DNA of 64,000 nucleotides from Vibrio renipiscarius (GTDB taxonomy: Bacteria > Pseudomonadota > Gammaproteobacteria > Enterobacterales > Vibrionaceae): the NCBI RefSeq assembly GCF_000827885.1, contig NZ_JTKH01000021.1, positions 124,001 through 188,000 of the forward strand. Direction: 5' to 3'. Numbering within the stretch: the stretch's first letter is position 1; each line of letters opens with the position of its first letter. The notes below the pieces were generated by a model. That model saw only the letters and a program-made list of their open reading frames with translations. It was not told the origin of the DNA and made no database searches. A program made the position numbers and the translations under genes. Shown piece by piece: positions 48,609-58,396 of the stretch.

Positions 48609-49777
48609 TAATTAATACCAATGCCCAAGTCAAACGCTTGAGCCACTTCATCTGACACGGCCGACTTCACATTTGAACTTTTATCTGCCGCAATCAACAC
48701 GCTCATATCTCCGATAACCGTGGTGTGATTGGCAAGGTAACGACTCGTTCGTACCATCACCCATGGACGAGCAAGACCTAGCGTCACCACTTGCAACAAG
48801 AAGTTTGAGATCACCAGCCAAACGTATCCGGCCACCGACAGTGTTGAAGTAAAACGATATTCAGAGCTTGTCTGCTGATCATGGTTTGCTTGTAATTGAG
48901 AGAAGATATAGTTACGGACGCACGTCGTCGTGTAAGCGGTCAGTGTGATCATCAATACGATAATCGCGGCATAACCCAACACCATCGCGATGGCTGGATT
49001 CAAATTATGGAAAGAGGAGAAATCACCATTTTGCAATTGGGCAAAGTCTGCGCCACCGAGCAAAATAAACAGAGAAACTAACGTGACAACCACGGCAAAC
49101 AAGATGCCCATCGACATGGCTTTCAGGTACGTTCGGATAAAGAAGCCCACTTTAAGATCAGCCGTGAAACGCCAATCCCCGTACAAATAACCGTTGCAGA
49201 AAAAGCGATGCAGCCCGACGGTAAACCAAGCATAAACAACCGAAATGACCACAAGCGAACCGAGGCCAAGAATAATGGCGAGCACAACGGAAGCACTGGC
49301 TGCGGCCATTGCAATGCTGATGTAGATCATCACAATCAAAAAGGCACCAACACCGCGACCAAGCAAGGTAACGTAAGCCTGTTTTAGTGGCGCGACAAAA
49401 GAGAAATGCACATTGCGATAACTCGTCATTGCGGCATCAAAACGCGCATTACTCCAAAGTAACCAAGGCAACGCCGCGTAGAAAACCAGTAACAAAGCCA
49501 TGCTCGCCACTGGAAAGAAAGCGTTAGAAACACCCCATATCAACAAAATAGCGAGAGCGACTAAACGCCCCTTCAAAATTTGAATCGGACGGGCATGATA
49601 TTCGAAACCATCACCATCGATATGAGTATTGCCATAAAAATAGCGTTTCGTTCTTACTTTTGCCCACGCGGAGTAAATTCCGAGTGTCACGATAGACAGT
49701 AAGATGTTCACAATCCAAATGCCGAAGAACTCACCGCCTCGGCCATTGAACGTGATAGGGTTTGTCTGCTGGTCCAT
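48608..49777 (-). CDS. DUF898 (YjgN-like) multi-pass membrane protein
   Basis: A 389-residue inner-membrane protein of the YjgN/DUF898 family. It has two related halves (FFGIWIVNILLSIVTLGIYSAWAKVRTKRYFYGNT near the start and LQVVTLGLARPWVMVRTSRYL near the end, each quoted in part), with about eight membrane segments between. The YSAWAKVRTKRY signature is typical. E. coli yjgN lies near valS as well. It is translationally coupled to the downstream M48 protease. The function is not known. Confidence 0.85.
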   Translation of the reverse strand: MDQQTNPITFNGRGGEFFGIWIVNILLSIVTLGIYSAWAKVRTKRYFYGNTHIDGDGFEYHARPIQILKGRLVALAILLIWGVSNAFFPVASMALLLVFYAALPWLLWSNARFDAAMTSYRNVHFSFVAPLKQAYVTLLGRGVGAFLIVMIYISIAMAAASASVVLAIILGLGSLVVISVVYAWFTVGLHRFFCNGYLYGDWRFTADLKVGFFIRTYLKAMSMGILFAVVVTLVSLFILLGGADFAQLQNGDFSSFHNLNPAIAMVLGYAAIIVLMITLTAYTTTCVRNYIFSQLQANHDQQTSSEYRFTSTLSVAGYVWLVISNFLLQVVTLGLARPWVMVRTSRYLANHTTVIGDMSVLIAADKSSNVKSAVSDEVAQAFDLGIGIN

Positions 49778-49943
49778 GCTTAAAATTCCTAACGTTACAT
49801 TAATAAAAATATTCGCGAGGTAATTTCTTACATTCCATTCATCGAGTCTATGCTTGCGACAGAAAACCGATTAAACGTAGAACCACTTCACAGTAAGTCA
49901 TCACATTAAAACGTCTGTTTCAATATGACATGCTGCAAAGGGA

Positions 49944-50906
49944 CTACAAGACACGATTTTTATTGACCCCTTGCTTAAAGGCACCAATATTGTCCATCAC
50001 GATATTCGCGAGCTTTTGAATCGCAGAATCACTGCCCCAAGCGACATGCGGCGTTAGCAATAAATTGGCAAGATCAGCATGAGCAATGAGCGGATTGCTC
50101 TCGTCAGCGGGCTCTTGACTAAACACGTCAACGCCAGCGGCACCGATGCGCTTTTCTTTTAATGCCGTCACCAGTGCATGCTCATCAACTAACCCTCCAC
50201 GCCCCGTATTAATCACAATGACGTTAGGCTTCATTTGGCGCAATTCACTATCGCCGATGACGTGGTAAGTCTCATCATTTAATGGGCAATGTAAGCTAAT
50301 GACATCCGCCACCATTAAGGCCTGCTCAAACGGCATATAACCATCACGACAGGTGTTTATGCCTTTACGTTCGGCAAAAATAACCGTCATGCCTAACGCC
50401 CTTGCTAGGGCAGCGGTCGCTTGGCCAAGTTCACCACTGCCAATAATCGTCATGGTAGACCCTGCGATATCCCCTATTGGGTGGGTAAAAAAGCAAAACT
50501 GTTTTTCGCGCTGCCACTCGCCATTCATGATGTCATTGTGATAGCCCTGCAAATTACGCCTAAGCGCAAACATAAGCGCGATAACATGTTCCGGCACAGA
50601 CTGAGTGGCATAGCCGCGAACATTCGCCACCGCGATGCCCTGCTTTTGACAATATGGAATATCGATATTGTTATAACCCGTCGCACACACCGCAATCATT
50701 TCTAAGTGAGGCAATTGGGATAAAACGGCTTCATTTAAGGACACTTTATTGGTGATCACAATGTGTGCAGAACACAGCCTCTCGACGATTTTATCTGGCG
50801 GCGTTGTGTCGTATTCAATCCACTGGTGATCAAAAGGAAGATGAGGAAAAACGATATGAGGAGGAACCGTTGTACGGTCCAGAAAAACGACAATAGGTAG
50901 TGACAT
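49944..50906 (-). CDS. D-2-hydroxyacid dehydrogenase family protein
   Basis: A 320-residue NAD(P)-dependent dehydrogenase. The N-terminal substrate domain is followed by a Rossmann motif GSGELGQATAALARALGM (about 151-168), then INTGRGGLVDEHAL with the catalytic Arg, a following Glu, and the catalytic His in LTPHVAWGS. It is closest in style to glycerate dehydrogenase/hydroxypyruvate reductase (HprA-like), but the substrate cannot be fixed. It is a single minus-strand gene between the DUF898 operon and rluA. If it makes glycerate, it would connect to the glycerate kinase at 2.7 kb. Confidence 0.88.
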   Translation of the reverse strand: MSLPIVVFLDRTTVPPHIVFPHLPFDHQWIEYDTTPPDKIVERLCSAHIVITNKVSLNEAVLSQLPHLEMIAVCATGYNNIDIPYCQKQGIAVANVRGYATQSVPEHVIALMFALRRNLQGYHNDIMNGEWQREKQFCFFTHPIGDIAGSTMTIIGSGELGQATAALARALGMTVIFAERKGINTCRDGYMPFEQALMVADVISLHCPLNDETYHVIGDSELRQMKPNVIVINTGRGGLVDEHALVTALKEKRIGAAGVDVFSQEPADESNPLIAHADLANLLLTPHVAWGSDSAIQKLANIVMDNIGAFKQGVNKNRVL

Positions 50907-50960
50907 AACATCTCCTTCACTACCTTGCCGTAAAAGAACAAGAGTCTGACCTAGAGAGCG

Positions 50961-51698
50961 TTATGGCTTAGGTAGTGTTTTATAATCTGGCAATTTTCGC
51001 ACAGGATCGAAATAATGGAAGATCATCTCTTCCGCTTCAGGATAAAAATCACATGGAACGAAGATACTGCGCAACCAATCGCTTTTAGGATGGTAAAAAC
51101 TTAACTCAGCCGCATGCAGCGCTAAGCGATCGGAACAGGTAAACGCTTCGCCTTCCGAGTAAAACTCATCCCCCACAATTGGATGCCCTAACGCTTGCAT
51201 ATGCACTCGCAGCTGATGCGAACGACCGGTAATCGGCAATAAGCGAACAATGGTGGTTTTCTCTTCGCGCTTCGCAACTTGAAACAAGGTCTTTGATGGC
51301 TTACCCGTTTCATGACACACCATCTGTCTTGGGCGGTTTGGCCAATCGCAAATCAAAGGCAAATCAATTTCACCCTCTTCTTGCGCCACATGTCCCCACA
51401 CTCGAGCATAGTAGACTTTATGCGTTAGACGGTATTGAAACTGCTTCTTCAATGCGCTTTCAGCACGTTTATTTTTTGCCAGCACCATTAGGCCGGACGT
51501 GTCCATATCCAAGCGATGCACAATTTGCGCGTCAGGATATGTCTCTTGAACGCGACTCCACGAACTATCATGGTGCTCAGGTAAACGCCCCGGAACAGAC
51601 AACAAACCCGAAGGTTTATTCACCGCTAAGATATGTTCATCTTCAAACACAATTTCAACCCATGGGTCACGGGGTGGGTTGTACTCCAGCATTGCCAT
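50961..51698 (-). CDS. rluA: Dual-specificity RNA pseudouridine synthase RluA
   Basis: A 245-residue pseudouridine synthase modifying 23S rRNA position 746 and tRNA position 32 in E. coli. It starts MAMLEYNPPRDPW like E. coli RluA. The catalytic Asp is in HRLDMDTSGL, and PLICDWPNRPRQ and ITGRSHQLRVHM are conserved. It is somewhat longer than E. coli RluA (219) because of a C-terminal extension. It lies downstream of rapA, as in E. coli. Confidence 0.94.
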   Translation of the reverse strand: MAMLEYNPPRDPWVEIVFEDEHILAVNKPSGLLSVPGRLPEHHDSSWSRVQETYPDAQIVHRLDMDTSGLMVLAKNKRAESALKKQFQYRLTHKVYYARVWGHVAQEEGEIDLPLICDWPNRPRQMVCHETGKPSKTLFQVAKREEKTTIVRLLPITGRSHQLRVHMQALGHPIVGDEFYSEGEAFTCSDRLALHAAELSFYHPKSDWLRSIFVPCDFYPEAEEMIFHYFDPVRKLPDYKTLPKP

Positions 51699-51801
51699 AA
51701 TTTTTCTCTAACGTAAATTTTCGCGGTGATTATAACCGCAACTCGCCCTGAAATGCAGAACAACCCGCAGATTCATTGACTCCGCAGAAGGCTCGGAATT
51801 T

Positions 51802-51871
51802 ATACCCATCAAGATAAGTCAGTGGTCAATAATCTGATCCTGAATGATCAAAGGCTTAGGTTGATGGGTAT
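51802..51871. repeat. 70-bp inverted-repeat element between rluA and rapA
   Basis: ATACCCATCAA at 51802-51812 is mirrored by TTGATGGGTAT at 51861-51871. With the adjoining bases, the arms extend to 19 positions with three mismatches. The 70-bp unit has no coding capacity. The repeated GGTATTGG-type sequence just to the right (51870-51898) may be related. It looks like a small non-autonomous palindromic element or its remnant. Confidence 0.55.
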
Positions 51872-51905
51872 TGGTTTGGTGTTGGTATTGGTATTAGTTA
51901 AGCCA

Positions 51906-51937
51906 TAAAAAAAGACCTTCAGCAGGAAGGTCTTTTC
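51906..51937 (-). terminator. rapA terminator
   Basis: AAAAGACCTT and AAGGTCTTTT pair perfectly around CAGCAGG. The plus-strand A-run on the left supplies the U-tract for the minus-strand rapA transcript, 26 bases after its stop. Confidence 0.85.
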
Positions 51938-51962
51938 ATTACATCAATGTTATTCACTCGTT

Positions 51963-54872
51963 TTATTGGTGCGAAACCACAATCATACGTAGTGAATCCA
52001 ATTGGTACTGAGCTTTGCTGATGTAACCCGTCAGCTCTTTAATTTGAGCATCAATCGCTTCAATTTCTTCGTCACGGATGTTTGGGTTTACCGCCTTCAG
52101 TGCTTGGAGACGCTCAAGCTCTGCATTTAAGCTCGCTTGCATCTCTTTTGCCGCCTGCTGGCGAATCGCTTCCACTTTACCCACCACAAATTGGTCACCC
52201 GCACTGATCAATTGGTGCACTTGACCTTGAACCGAACCCACCAATTTTGCCGCAATGTGACGACCAATCGGGCTTAACTGGCGGTTAAAGCTTTCAAACT
52301 CAACCTGCTCAGAAAGGTCATTCCCTTTACCATCCAACATGATTCGAATCGGCGTTTTAGGTAGGAAACGGCTAATACCACTGCGTTTCGGTGCTTGTGC
52401 ATCCACGCTGTAGATCAATTCAAGCAGCATCGTACCAACGGGTAACGCTTTGTTTTTCAGTAATGATACCGCCGCCGTACCCACGCCTTCGCTCATCAGC
52501 AGGTCAATACCACCTTGAATCATTGGGTGTTCCCAACTGATGAAGTTCATGTCTTCACGCGACAATGCCGTATCACGATCAAACGTGATGGTCGCTCCTT
52601 CGTATGGCAAACCAGGGTAGCTTGGCACCATCATATGCTCAGAAGGGGTCACGACAAGCGCATTCTCGCCTTTGTCATCTTGGTTCAAGCCAATGGTGTC
52701 AAACAGACTTAGTGCAAACGTCACTAGGTTGGTATCGCCATCTGTTGCTGAGATTTTTTCAACAATCGCCTGTGCCTTTTCACCACCATTTGAATGCATT
52801 TCTAGCAAGCGGTCACGGCCTTGTTCAAGCTGCGCTTTCAGATCTTTATTCATTTTTGCAGAGGCTTCAATAACCTCATCTAGGCCTTCACAAGTACCTG
52901 ACGCCAGAATCTCAATTAACTCACCAGAGAATTGATCATACACCGCGCGACCAGTTGGACAGGTTTCTGCAAACGCATTCAATCCTTCGTCGAACCAGCG
53001 TGCTAGGATCTCTTGTGAGGTACCTTGCAGATATGGCACATGAATATCGATATCGCTGTTTTGACCAATACGATCCAAACGACCAATACGCTGTTCAAGC
53101 AAATCTGGGTTGAACGGCAAGTCAAACATCACCAACTGATTAGCAAACTGGAAGTTACGACCTTCTGAACCAATTTCACTACAGATAAGAACCTGCGCAC
53201 CACCTTCTTCTTGAGCAAAGTAAGCGGCCGCTTTATCACGCTCAAGAATCGACATGCCTTCATGGAACACAGTCGCACGGATACCTTCACGCTCACGTAG
53301 CGCTTGCTCTAACTGCAGAGCCGTACTCGAGCGAGAAGCGATCACTAAGATTTTGTCTGCGCGTTTATCTTTGATTTTTTCAAGCAACCAGTTAACACGT
53401 GAATCAAACTGCCACCAGCTTGAATCTTCACCTTCAAACTCTTGGAATATTTCTTCTGGGTAAAGGTTTTTTAGCGCACGCGCTTCAGATGACATCTTAC
53501 CGCCAATCAAACCCGCCACACGCATCGACGTGGTGTACTGTTGCGGAATCGCCATTGGCATCAGATTCACGTTACGCTTAGGGAACCCTTTGATTGCCGC
53601 ACGTGTATTACGGAATAACACACGGCCTGTACCATGGCGATCCATCAAGTTATCAATCAACTCTTGGCGTGCATTGGCTTTGTCCGCTTCATCACTATCA
53701 CTTTCAATAATACGGAACAGCGGCTCCACATCTTGCTCTGACAAGAGCTCAGTAATTTGATTTTTAGCATCATCAGGCAATGCCTGGCCTGAAAACAGCA
53801 TGCTGACCGAGTCGGCAACTGGCGCGTATTGCTCTTCTTCTTTCACGAACGCTTCATAATCATAGAAACGATCAGAATCCAACAAACGTAAACGCGCAAA
53901 GTGGCTCTCACGACCGAGTTGCTCAGGTGTCGCCGTTAATAGCAAAACGCCTGGCGTTGATTCAGCCAAACCTTCAACCACTTGGTATTCACGGCTTGGT
54001 TTATCTTGGCTCCACTCGAGGTGGTGTGCTTCATCGACCACCAATAGATCCCACTCACCTTCAACCGCCTGCTCAAAGCGCTTGCGGCTCTTACGTAGGA
54101 AGTCGAGTGAACACAATACATATTGCTGGGTATAAAATGGGTTATCTGAGTCAGCAAAAGCTTCAATACAGCGCTCTTCATCAAAGATTGAAAAGTGCAA
54201 ATTGAAACGACGCATCATTTCCACTAACCATTGATGTTGTAGCGTCTCAGGTACCACAATCAAAATACGCTCAGCACGACCAGCCAACACTTGTTGGTGA
54301 ATGATCATACCGGCTTCGATGGTTTTACCTAGACCCACTTCATCTGCCAATAGCACGCGTGGAGCATGACGACGGCCAACTTCATGCGCGATATACAACT
54401 GATGAGGAATCAAACCAGCACGCATGCCACACAAACCACGCATTGGGCTTTTATGTTGCTCGTATTGGTTTTTCAGTGCGCGGTAGCGCAATACGAAGTT
54501 GTCCATACGATCGATTTGACCGGCAAACAGCTTGTCTTGAGGTTTGTTAAAACGAATTTGGTTGCTCAGCATGATTTCACGCAATGTGACGTCTTGCTCA
54601 CCGCTGTCTTCACGAGTACCGATATAGGTTAAAATGCCTTGGTTCTCGATCACTTGCTCAACAGCCAGCGACCAACCTTCTTGGCTTTCGATGACGTCAC
54701 CCACGTTAAATGTCACTCGCGTGACAGGGGCTTCACTACGGGCGTAAACACGGTTTTCTTCTGACGCCGCAAACATTAACGTTACTGTGCGAGCATCTAA
54801 TGCCACGACGGTTCCTAAACCAAGATCACTTTCTGTATCGCTGATCCAGCGCTGGCCCAAAGCAAATGTCAT
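51963..54872 (-). CDS. rapA: RNA polymerase-associated helicase RapA
   Basis: A 969-residue SWI2/SNF2-family ATPase that recycles stalled RNA polymerase. The start [20 protein letters not shown] matches E. coli RapA. Tudor-like N-domains are followed by the ATPase with Walker A in [14 protein letters not shown], the DEAH box VVDEAHH, and [11 protein letters not shown] (motif VI). The length matches E. coli (968). The order rapA-rluA is conserved. Confidence 0.97.
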   Translation of the reverse strand: MTFALGQRWISDTESDLGLGTVVALDARTVTLMFAASEENRVYARSEAPVTRVTFNVGDVIESQEGWSLAVEQVIENQGILTYIGTREDSGEQDVTLREIMLSNQIRFNKPQDKLFAGQIDRMDNFVLRYRALKNQYEQHKSPMRGLCGMRAGLIPHQLYIAHEVGRRHAPRVLLADEVGLGKTIEAGMIIHQQVLAGRAERILIVVPETLQHQWLVEMMRRFNLHFSIFDEERCIEAFADSDNPFYTQQYVLCSLDFLRKSRKRFEQAVEGEWDLLVVDEAHHLEWSQDKPSREYQVVEGLAESTPGVLLLTATPEQLGRESHFARLRLLDSDRFYDYEAFVKEEEQYAPVADSVSMLFSGQALPDDAKNQITELLSEQDVEPLFRIIESDSDEADKANARQELIDNLMDRHGTGRVLFRNTRAAIKGFPKRNVNLMPMAIPQQYTTSMRVAGLIGGKMSSEARALKNLYPEEIFQEFEGEDSSWWQFDSRVNWLLEKIKDKRADKILVIASRSSTALQLEQALREREGIRATVFHEGMSILERDKAAAYFAQEEGGAQVLICSEIGSEGRNFQFANQLVMFDLPFNPDLLEQRIGRLDRIGQNSDIDIHVPYLQGTSQEILARWFDEGLNAFAETCPTGRAVYDQFSGELIEILASGTCEGLDEVIEASAKMNKDLKAQLEQGRDRLLEMHSNGGEKAQAIVEKISATDGDTNLVTFALSLFDTIGLNQDDKGENALVVTPSEHMMVPSYPGLPYEGATITFDRDTALSREDMNFISWEHPMIQGGIDLLMSEGVGTAAVSLLKNKALPVGTMLLELIYSVDAQAPKRSGISRFLPKTPIRIMLDGKGNDLSEQVEFESFNRQLSPIGRHIAAKLVGSVQGQVHQLISAGDQFVVGKVEAIRQQAAKEMQASLNAELERLQALKAVNPNIRDEEIEAIDAQIKELTGYISKAQYQLDSLRMIVVSHQ

Positions 54873-54906
54873 CTATCGACTACCTCATTTCATAAATTTA
54901 TAATTG

Positions 54907-55119
54907 ATACCCAAGTCGCTTCAAGACACAAACCCAGAAATGACTCTCTAAGTTAAAATCAAGAAATGATGCCTATCGTCAACGCCCAAACAGCGAAGGC
55001 ATTTGACCTTAGGCGGCCTTAGTATTGGCCCACTGAAAACCGTTCGATTTTCAATTTTACACCTCGCCGGCACGCCTCACGGTTCTCGTCGAACCGAACA
55101 TATAAAGTAACTTGGGTAT
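54907..55119. repeat. 213-bp inverted-repeat (MITE-like) element upstream of rapA
   Basis: ATACCCAAGTCGCTT at 54907-54921 is mirrored by AAGTAACTTGGGTAT at 55105-55119, so the 15-base ends match at 13 positions. The interior carries a further hairpin (CGGTTC and GAACCG, 55080-55096) and no open frame of note. Size, terminal repeats and intergenic position fit a small non-autonomous element. The ends resemble those of the 70-bp element at 51.8 kb (both begin ATACCCA). Confidence 0.6.
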
Positions 55120-55577
55120 GTATATCTTAGCTGTTCTTGCGCCATTTCAAAGGCGGCTGATGAAGGAATCTATCAATCAGCAGTGACGCAGAAAAGGGCC
55201 GGTAATACTACTCGAAGCTGTGACATTGGTCACGTGCCTCCCCCACATTTCGTCGCGATTTTTTAGTCGTCCCTGACTTGACATTAAGCTGTAAAAAAGC
55301 AGTCACAGACCGAAACCAAGAGATTGGCCGTATCTGACGCGAATCACGTCTGAACTCATTAAGTTAGCCAGACGATTTAAAAACGTTAAAGGTCGCGCTA
55401 CTATGACGATGAATGGCGTGGCATGCTGTCGATAAGCAAGGTACATCGGAAGACCGCCTCCCATTTTCTCGATATCAATAACGACATCGAACCAATCAAA
55501 GATAAATAAATATTCACTTTTTGTGCTTTTTTATGTTTTACTACCATTCAGTCACCTTCACTCTCAAGGACTAGAGC
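55120..55577. other. Long intergenic region upstream of argF
   Basis: This 458-base stretch contains no credible gene on either strand. A small hairpin GTGAC-ATTG-GTCAC lies at 55220-55233, and a TTGACA occurs near 55278 without a proper -10 box. The last 80 bases are AT-rich and should contain the argF promoter and its operator. I see nothing else that I can assign. Confidence 0.5.
55503..55516. promoter_or_regulatory. Possible ARG box (ArgR operator) of argF
   Basis: TAAATAAATATTCA fits the core of the E. coli ARG box (TGAAT-4-ATTCA) with one mismatch, 61 bases before the argF start. ArgR sites usually come in pairs about 21 bases apart, and I see no clear second box. Confidence 0.4.
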
Positions 55578-56582
55578 ATGGCGTTCAATCTTCGCAATCG
55601 TAATTTCGTTAAGTTACTCGACTTCTCTCCCAAAGAGATCCAATTCTTACTCGATCTGTCAGCGGATCTTAAAAAAGCCAAATACAGCGGTACCGAACAG
55701 AAAACGCTGCAAGGTAAAAATATTGCTCTGATCTTTGAAAAAGCCTCGACGCGCACTCGTTGTGCTTTTGAAGTAGCAGCCTTCGATCAAGGCGCACAAG
55801 TCTCTTATATTGGTCCTTCGGGCTCTCAAATTGGTCACAAAGAATCAATGAAAGATACCGCGCGCGTGCTTGGCCGCATGTACGATGGCATCGAATACCG
55901 CGGATTCGGTCAATCTATTGTGGAAGAGTTAGCCCAATTTGCGGGTGTACCGGTATGGAACGGCCTGACCGATGAATTCCATCCAACCCAAATTCTCGCC
56001 GATTTCCTAACAATGCTAGAACATAGCAAAGGCAAGCAACTCCATGAAATGACCTTTGCTTATCTTGGTGATGCTCGTAATAACATGGGCAATTCACTGA
56101 TGGTTGGCGCGGCTAAAATGGGCATAGATATTCGCCTTGTGGCACCAAAACAGTTCTGGCCTGAAGAACAACTTGTTGCAACTTGCCAAGAGATTGCCCA
56201 ACAAACCGGCGCAAAAATCACGTTAACGGAAAACGTTGAAGAAGGCGTCAAAGGCTGTGACTTTTTGTATACCGACGTTTGGGTTTCCATGGGCGAACCC
56301 GCTGAAGCTTGGGATGAACGCGTAGCATTGATGGCACCCTATCAAATCAATATGGATGTGATGAAAAAAACGGGCAATCCTCAAACGAAATTCATGCACT
56401 GTCTACCCGCGTTCCACAATGATGACACCACCATTGGCAAAGAAATCGCAGAGAAATACGGCATGAAAGGGTTAGAGGTGACAGAAGAGGTCTTTGAGTC
56501 TCATCACTCCATTGTCTTTGATGAAGCAGAAAACCGAATGCACACCATAAAAGCCATTATGGTCGCGACTTTAGGTCAATAA
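55578..56582 (+). CDS. argF: Ornithine carbamoyltransferase
   Basis: A 334-residue enzyme joining carbamoyl phosphate and ornithine to citrulline. The carbamoyl-phosphate motif is [12 protein letters not shown] (about residues 53-64), and the HCLPAFH motif binds ornithine. The length matches E. coli ArgF/ArgI (334). An AAGGA ribosome site precedes the ATG. It is upstream of pyrB, which shares carbamoyl phosphate; E. coli argI also lies next to pyrBI. Confidence 0.97.
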   Translation: MAFNLRNRNFVKLLDFSPKEIQFLLDLSADLKKAKYSGTEQKTLQGKNIALIFEKASTRTRCAFEVAAFDQGAQVSYIGPSGSQIGHKESMKDTARVLGRMYDGIEYRGFGQSIVEELAQFAGVPVWNGLTDEFHPTQILADFLTMLEHSKGKQLHEMTFAYLGDARNNMGNSLMVGAAKMGIDIRLVAPKQFWPEEQLVATCQEIAQQTGAKITLTENVEEGVKGCDFLYTDVWVSMGEPAEAWDERVALMAPYQINMDVMKKTGNPQTKFMHCLPAFHNDDTTIGKEIAEKYGMKGLEVTEEVFESHHSIVFDEAENRMHTIKAIMVATLGQ

Positions 56583-56615
56583 TTCTATCGAACAAAAAGC
56601 CCGCAAGGTAATCGC

Positions 56616-56643
56616 TTGCGCTTACTTTTCTACCGCGTATAAT
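56616..56643 (+). promoter_or_regulatory. Promoter of the pyrBI leader
   Basis: TTGCGC (56616-56621) and a perfect TATAAT (56638-56643) are 16 bases apart. Transcription would begin near 56650, before the leader peptide. A bulged hairpin (AAGCCCGCAAG with CTTGCGCTT) that may end argF overlaps the -35 region. Confidence 0.65.
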
Positions 56644-56672
56644 GCTCGGCAATTTGTCGAGAGGTTGTAATA

Positions 56673-56777
56673 ATGCCACGTAACATTTGCACGGCGATGC
56701 GCGGTCAATTGCGCGCTACATTACGTAAGCAACATTGCTTACTGGCTGTGTATTTTACAGCTTCCTCCTATTTTTAA
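56673..56777 (+). CDS. pyrL: pyrBI leader peptide (PyrL-like)
   Basis: A 34-residue leader starts at ATG 56673 behind a strong GAGGT ribosome site. It reads MPRNICTAMRGQLRATLRKQ, continues with 14 more residues, and ends SSYF. Its last codons are U-rich, and its stop codon overlaps the first bases of the attenuator stem. This is the layout of UTP-sensitive attenuation known for E. coli pyrBI: scarce UTP slows the polymerase, the ribosome catches up and prevents the terminator from forming. The peptide sequence differs from E. coli PyrL. Confidence 0.8.
   Translation: MPRNICTAMRGQLRATLRKQHCLLAVYFTASSYF
56725..56742 (+). promoter_or_regulatory. Possible transcription pause hairpin in the pyr leader
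   Basis: GTAAGCA and TGCTTAC pair perfectly around ACAT within the leader peptide. It precedes the U-rich tract and the attenuator, where a pause hairpin is expected. Confidence 0.5.
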
Positions 56778-56804
56778 AGCCTCCCCTATTGGGAGGCTTT
56801 TTTA
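56776..56804 (+). terminator. pyrBI attenuator
   Basis: AAAGCCTCCC and GGGAGGCTTT pair perfectly around CTATT, followed by TTTT. The leader stop codon (56775-56777) overlaps the stem, and pyrB begins 41 bases later. Confidence 0.85.
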
Positions 56805-56845
56805 TTGCCTAAAATTTATTATTTCATCAAACAGGGATGACGATT

Positions 56846-57775
56846 ATGACCAATACGCTTTACAACAAGCACATCATTTCGATTCCAGAGCTCTCTCGTG
56901 CAGAGCTCGAACTCATCGTTCAAACGGCAGGGCAACTAAAAGCCGAACCGAACCCAAATCTGATCAAAAATAAGGTTGTGGCGAGTTGTTTTTTCGAGCC
57001 TTCCACTCGAACTCGCCTTTCTTTTGAAACAGCCATCCAACGTGTTGGTGGTGATGTAATTGGCTTTGATAACGCTGGTAACACTTCGCTCGCAAACAAA
57101 GGCGAAACGCTTGCAGACTCGATCCAGGTCATTTCAACGTATGTTGACGCTTTCGTTATGCGCCACCCACGTGAGGGCGCTGCGCGCTTAGCGGCAGAGT
57201 TCTCTCACGGTGTTCCAATCATCAACGCAGGCGATGGGGCAAACCAACACCCAACGCAAACCTTGCTGGATCTCTACACAATTTCAGAAACTCAAGGCCG
57301 CTTAGACAACCTTAACGTGGCTTTTGTCGGCGATTTAAAATATGGCCGCACCGTTCACTCATTGACGCAAGCACTGGCAAAGTTCAACAACATTCGTTTC
57401 TTCTTTGTCGCACCTGATGCACTGGCGATGCCGGATTATATTTGCGAAGAACTGGATGACGCGGGCATTCAATACAGCCTGCATACCGATATGGAAAGTG
57501 TGATCCCTGAGCTGGATATTCTTTACATGACGCGCGTTCAAAAAGAGCGCTTCGATGAATCTGAATACGTTCACATAAAATCGGCTTATATCCTCACCGC
57601 CGCATTGTTGGAAGGCGCACGTGAAAACCTAAAAGTGCTGCACCCACTGCCTCGTGTTGATGAGATCACCACCGATGTCGACAAAACCCCTCACGCCTAT
57701 TACTTCCAGCAGGCCGAAAACGGTGTGTATGCACGCCAAGCATTGTTAGCTTTAGTTCTTAATCAAACCCTGTAA
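56846..57775 (+). CDS. pyrB: Aspartate carbamoyltransferase catalytic subunit
   Basis: A 309-residue enzyme that starts de novo pyrimidine synthesis from carbamoyl phosphate and aspartate. [10 protein letters not shown] binds carbamoyl phosphate and HPLPRVDE binds aspartate. The start at 56846 ([12 protein letters not shown]) aligns with E. coli PyrB and has an AGGGA ribosome site; the ATG nine bases earlier is too close to it. pyrI follows after 16 bases, and the holoenzyme is a PyrB6-PyrI6 complex. Confidence 0.97.
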   Translation: MTNTLYNKHIISIPELSRAELELIVQTAGQLKAEPNPNLIKNKVVASCFFEPSTRTRLSFETAIQRVGGDVIGFDNAGNTSLANKGETLADSIQVISTYVDAFVMRHPREGAARLAAEFSHGVPIINAGDGANQHPTQTLLDLYTISETQGRLDNLNVAFVGDLKYGRTVHSLTQALAKFNNIRFFFVAPDALAMPDYICEELDDAGIQYSLHTDMESVIPELDILYMTRVQKERFDESEYVHIKSAYILTAALLEGARENLKVLHPLPRVDEITTDVDKTPHAYYFQQAENGVYARQALLALVLNQTL

Positions 57776-57791
57776 TCGAGGAGAAAGCATC

Positions 57792-58253
57792 ATGAAAAAA
57801 GAAACTCAATTGCAGGTAGAAGCAATTAAAAACGGCACGGTTATCGACCATATTCCCGCTCAAATTGGCATCAAAGTGCTTAAGCTGTTTAGCATGCACA
57901 AAAGTAACCAGCGAGTGACCGTCGGTTTAAATTTGCCGTCTTCAGCATTGGGCCACAAAGACCTAATCAAAATTGAAAATGTCTTTGTCAGTGAAGAGCA
58001 AGCCAGCAAATTAGCGCTTTATGCTCCACACGCGACGGTGAACCAAATTGAAGATTACCAAGTCGTGAGAAAACTCGCGTTAGAGTTGCCAGAACAAGTA
58101 ACCGGCGTATTTGAATGCCCAAACAGCAACTGTATTACCCATGGTGAACCGGTTGACAGCAGCTTTAAGGTCTTTGCGAAAAATAATGATGTTCGCTTGA
58201 AATGCAAATACTGCGAGAAAGTGTTCTCACGAGAAATCGTGACAGAACACTAA
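57792..58253 (+). CDS. pyrI: Aspartate carbamoyltransferase regulatory subunit
   Basis: A 153-residue regulatory chain binding CTP and ATP (allosteric domain, about 1-100). A zinc domain follows, with cysteines in CPNSNC and CKYC. A GAGGAG ribosome site precedes the ATG. The length equals E. coli PyrI (153). It closes the pyrBI operon. Confidence 0.97.
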   Translation: MKKETQLQVEAIKNGTVIDHIPAQIGIKVLKLFSMHKSNQRVTVGLNLPSSALGHKDLIKIENVFVSEEQASKLALYAPHATVNQIEDYQVVRKLALELPEQVTGVFECPNSNCITHGEPVDSSFKVFAKNNDVRLKCKYCEKVFSREIVTEH

Positions 58254-58300
58254 GCTAAAACCAATGCTCTAAGTAGCATTGTCTAACGCAAGACCATACC

Positions 58301-58332
58301 AATACCTCGCTTCGGCGGGGTATTTTGATCTT
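58301..58332 (+). terminator. pyrBI terminator
   Basis: AATACCTCGC and GCGGGGTATT pair (one G-U) around a stable TTCG loop and are followed by TTGATCTTT, 47 bases after the pyrI stop. Confidence 0.7.
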
Positions 58333-58396
58333 TACCTAGTTTCTGAATACAGGCACACTGACAGCCTTAATTTCAGTGAATTGATTGGAAAACCTC

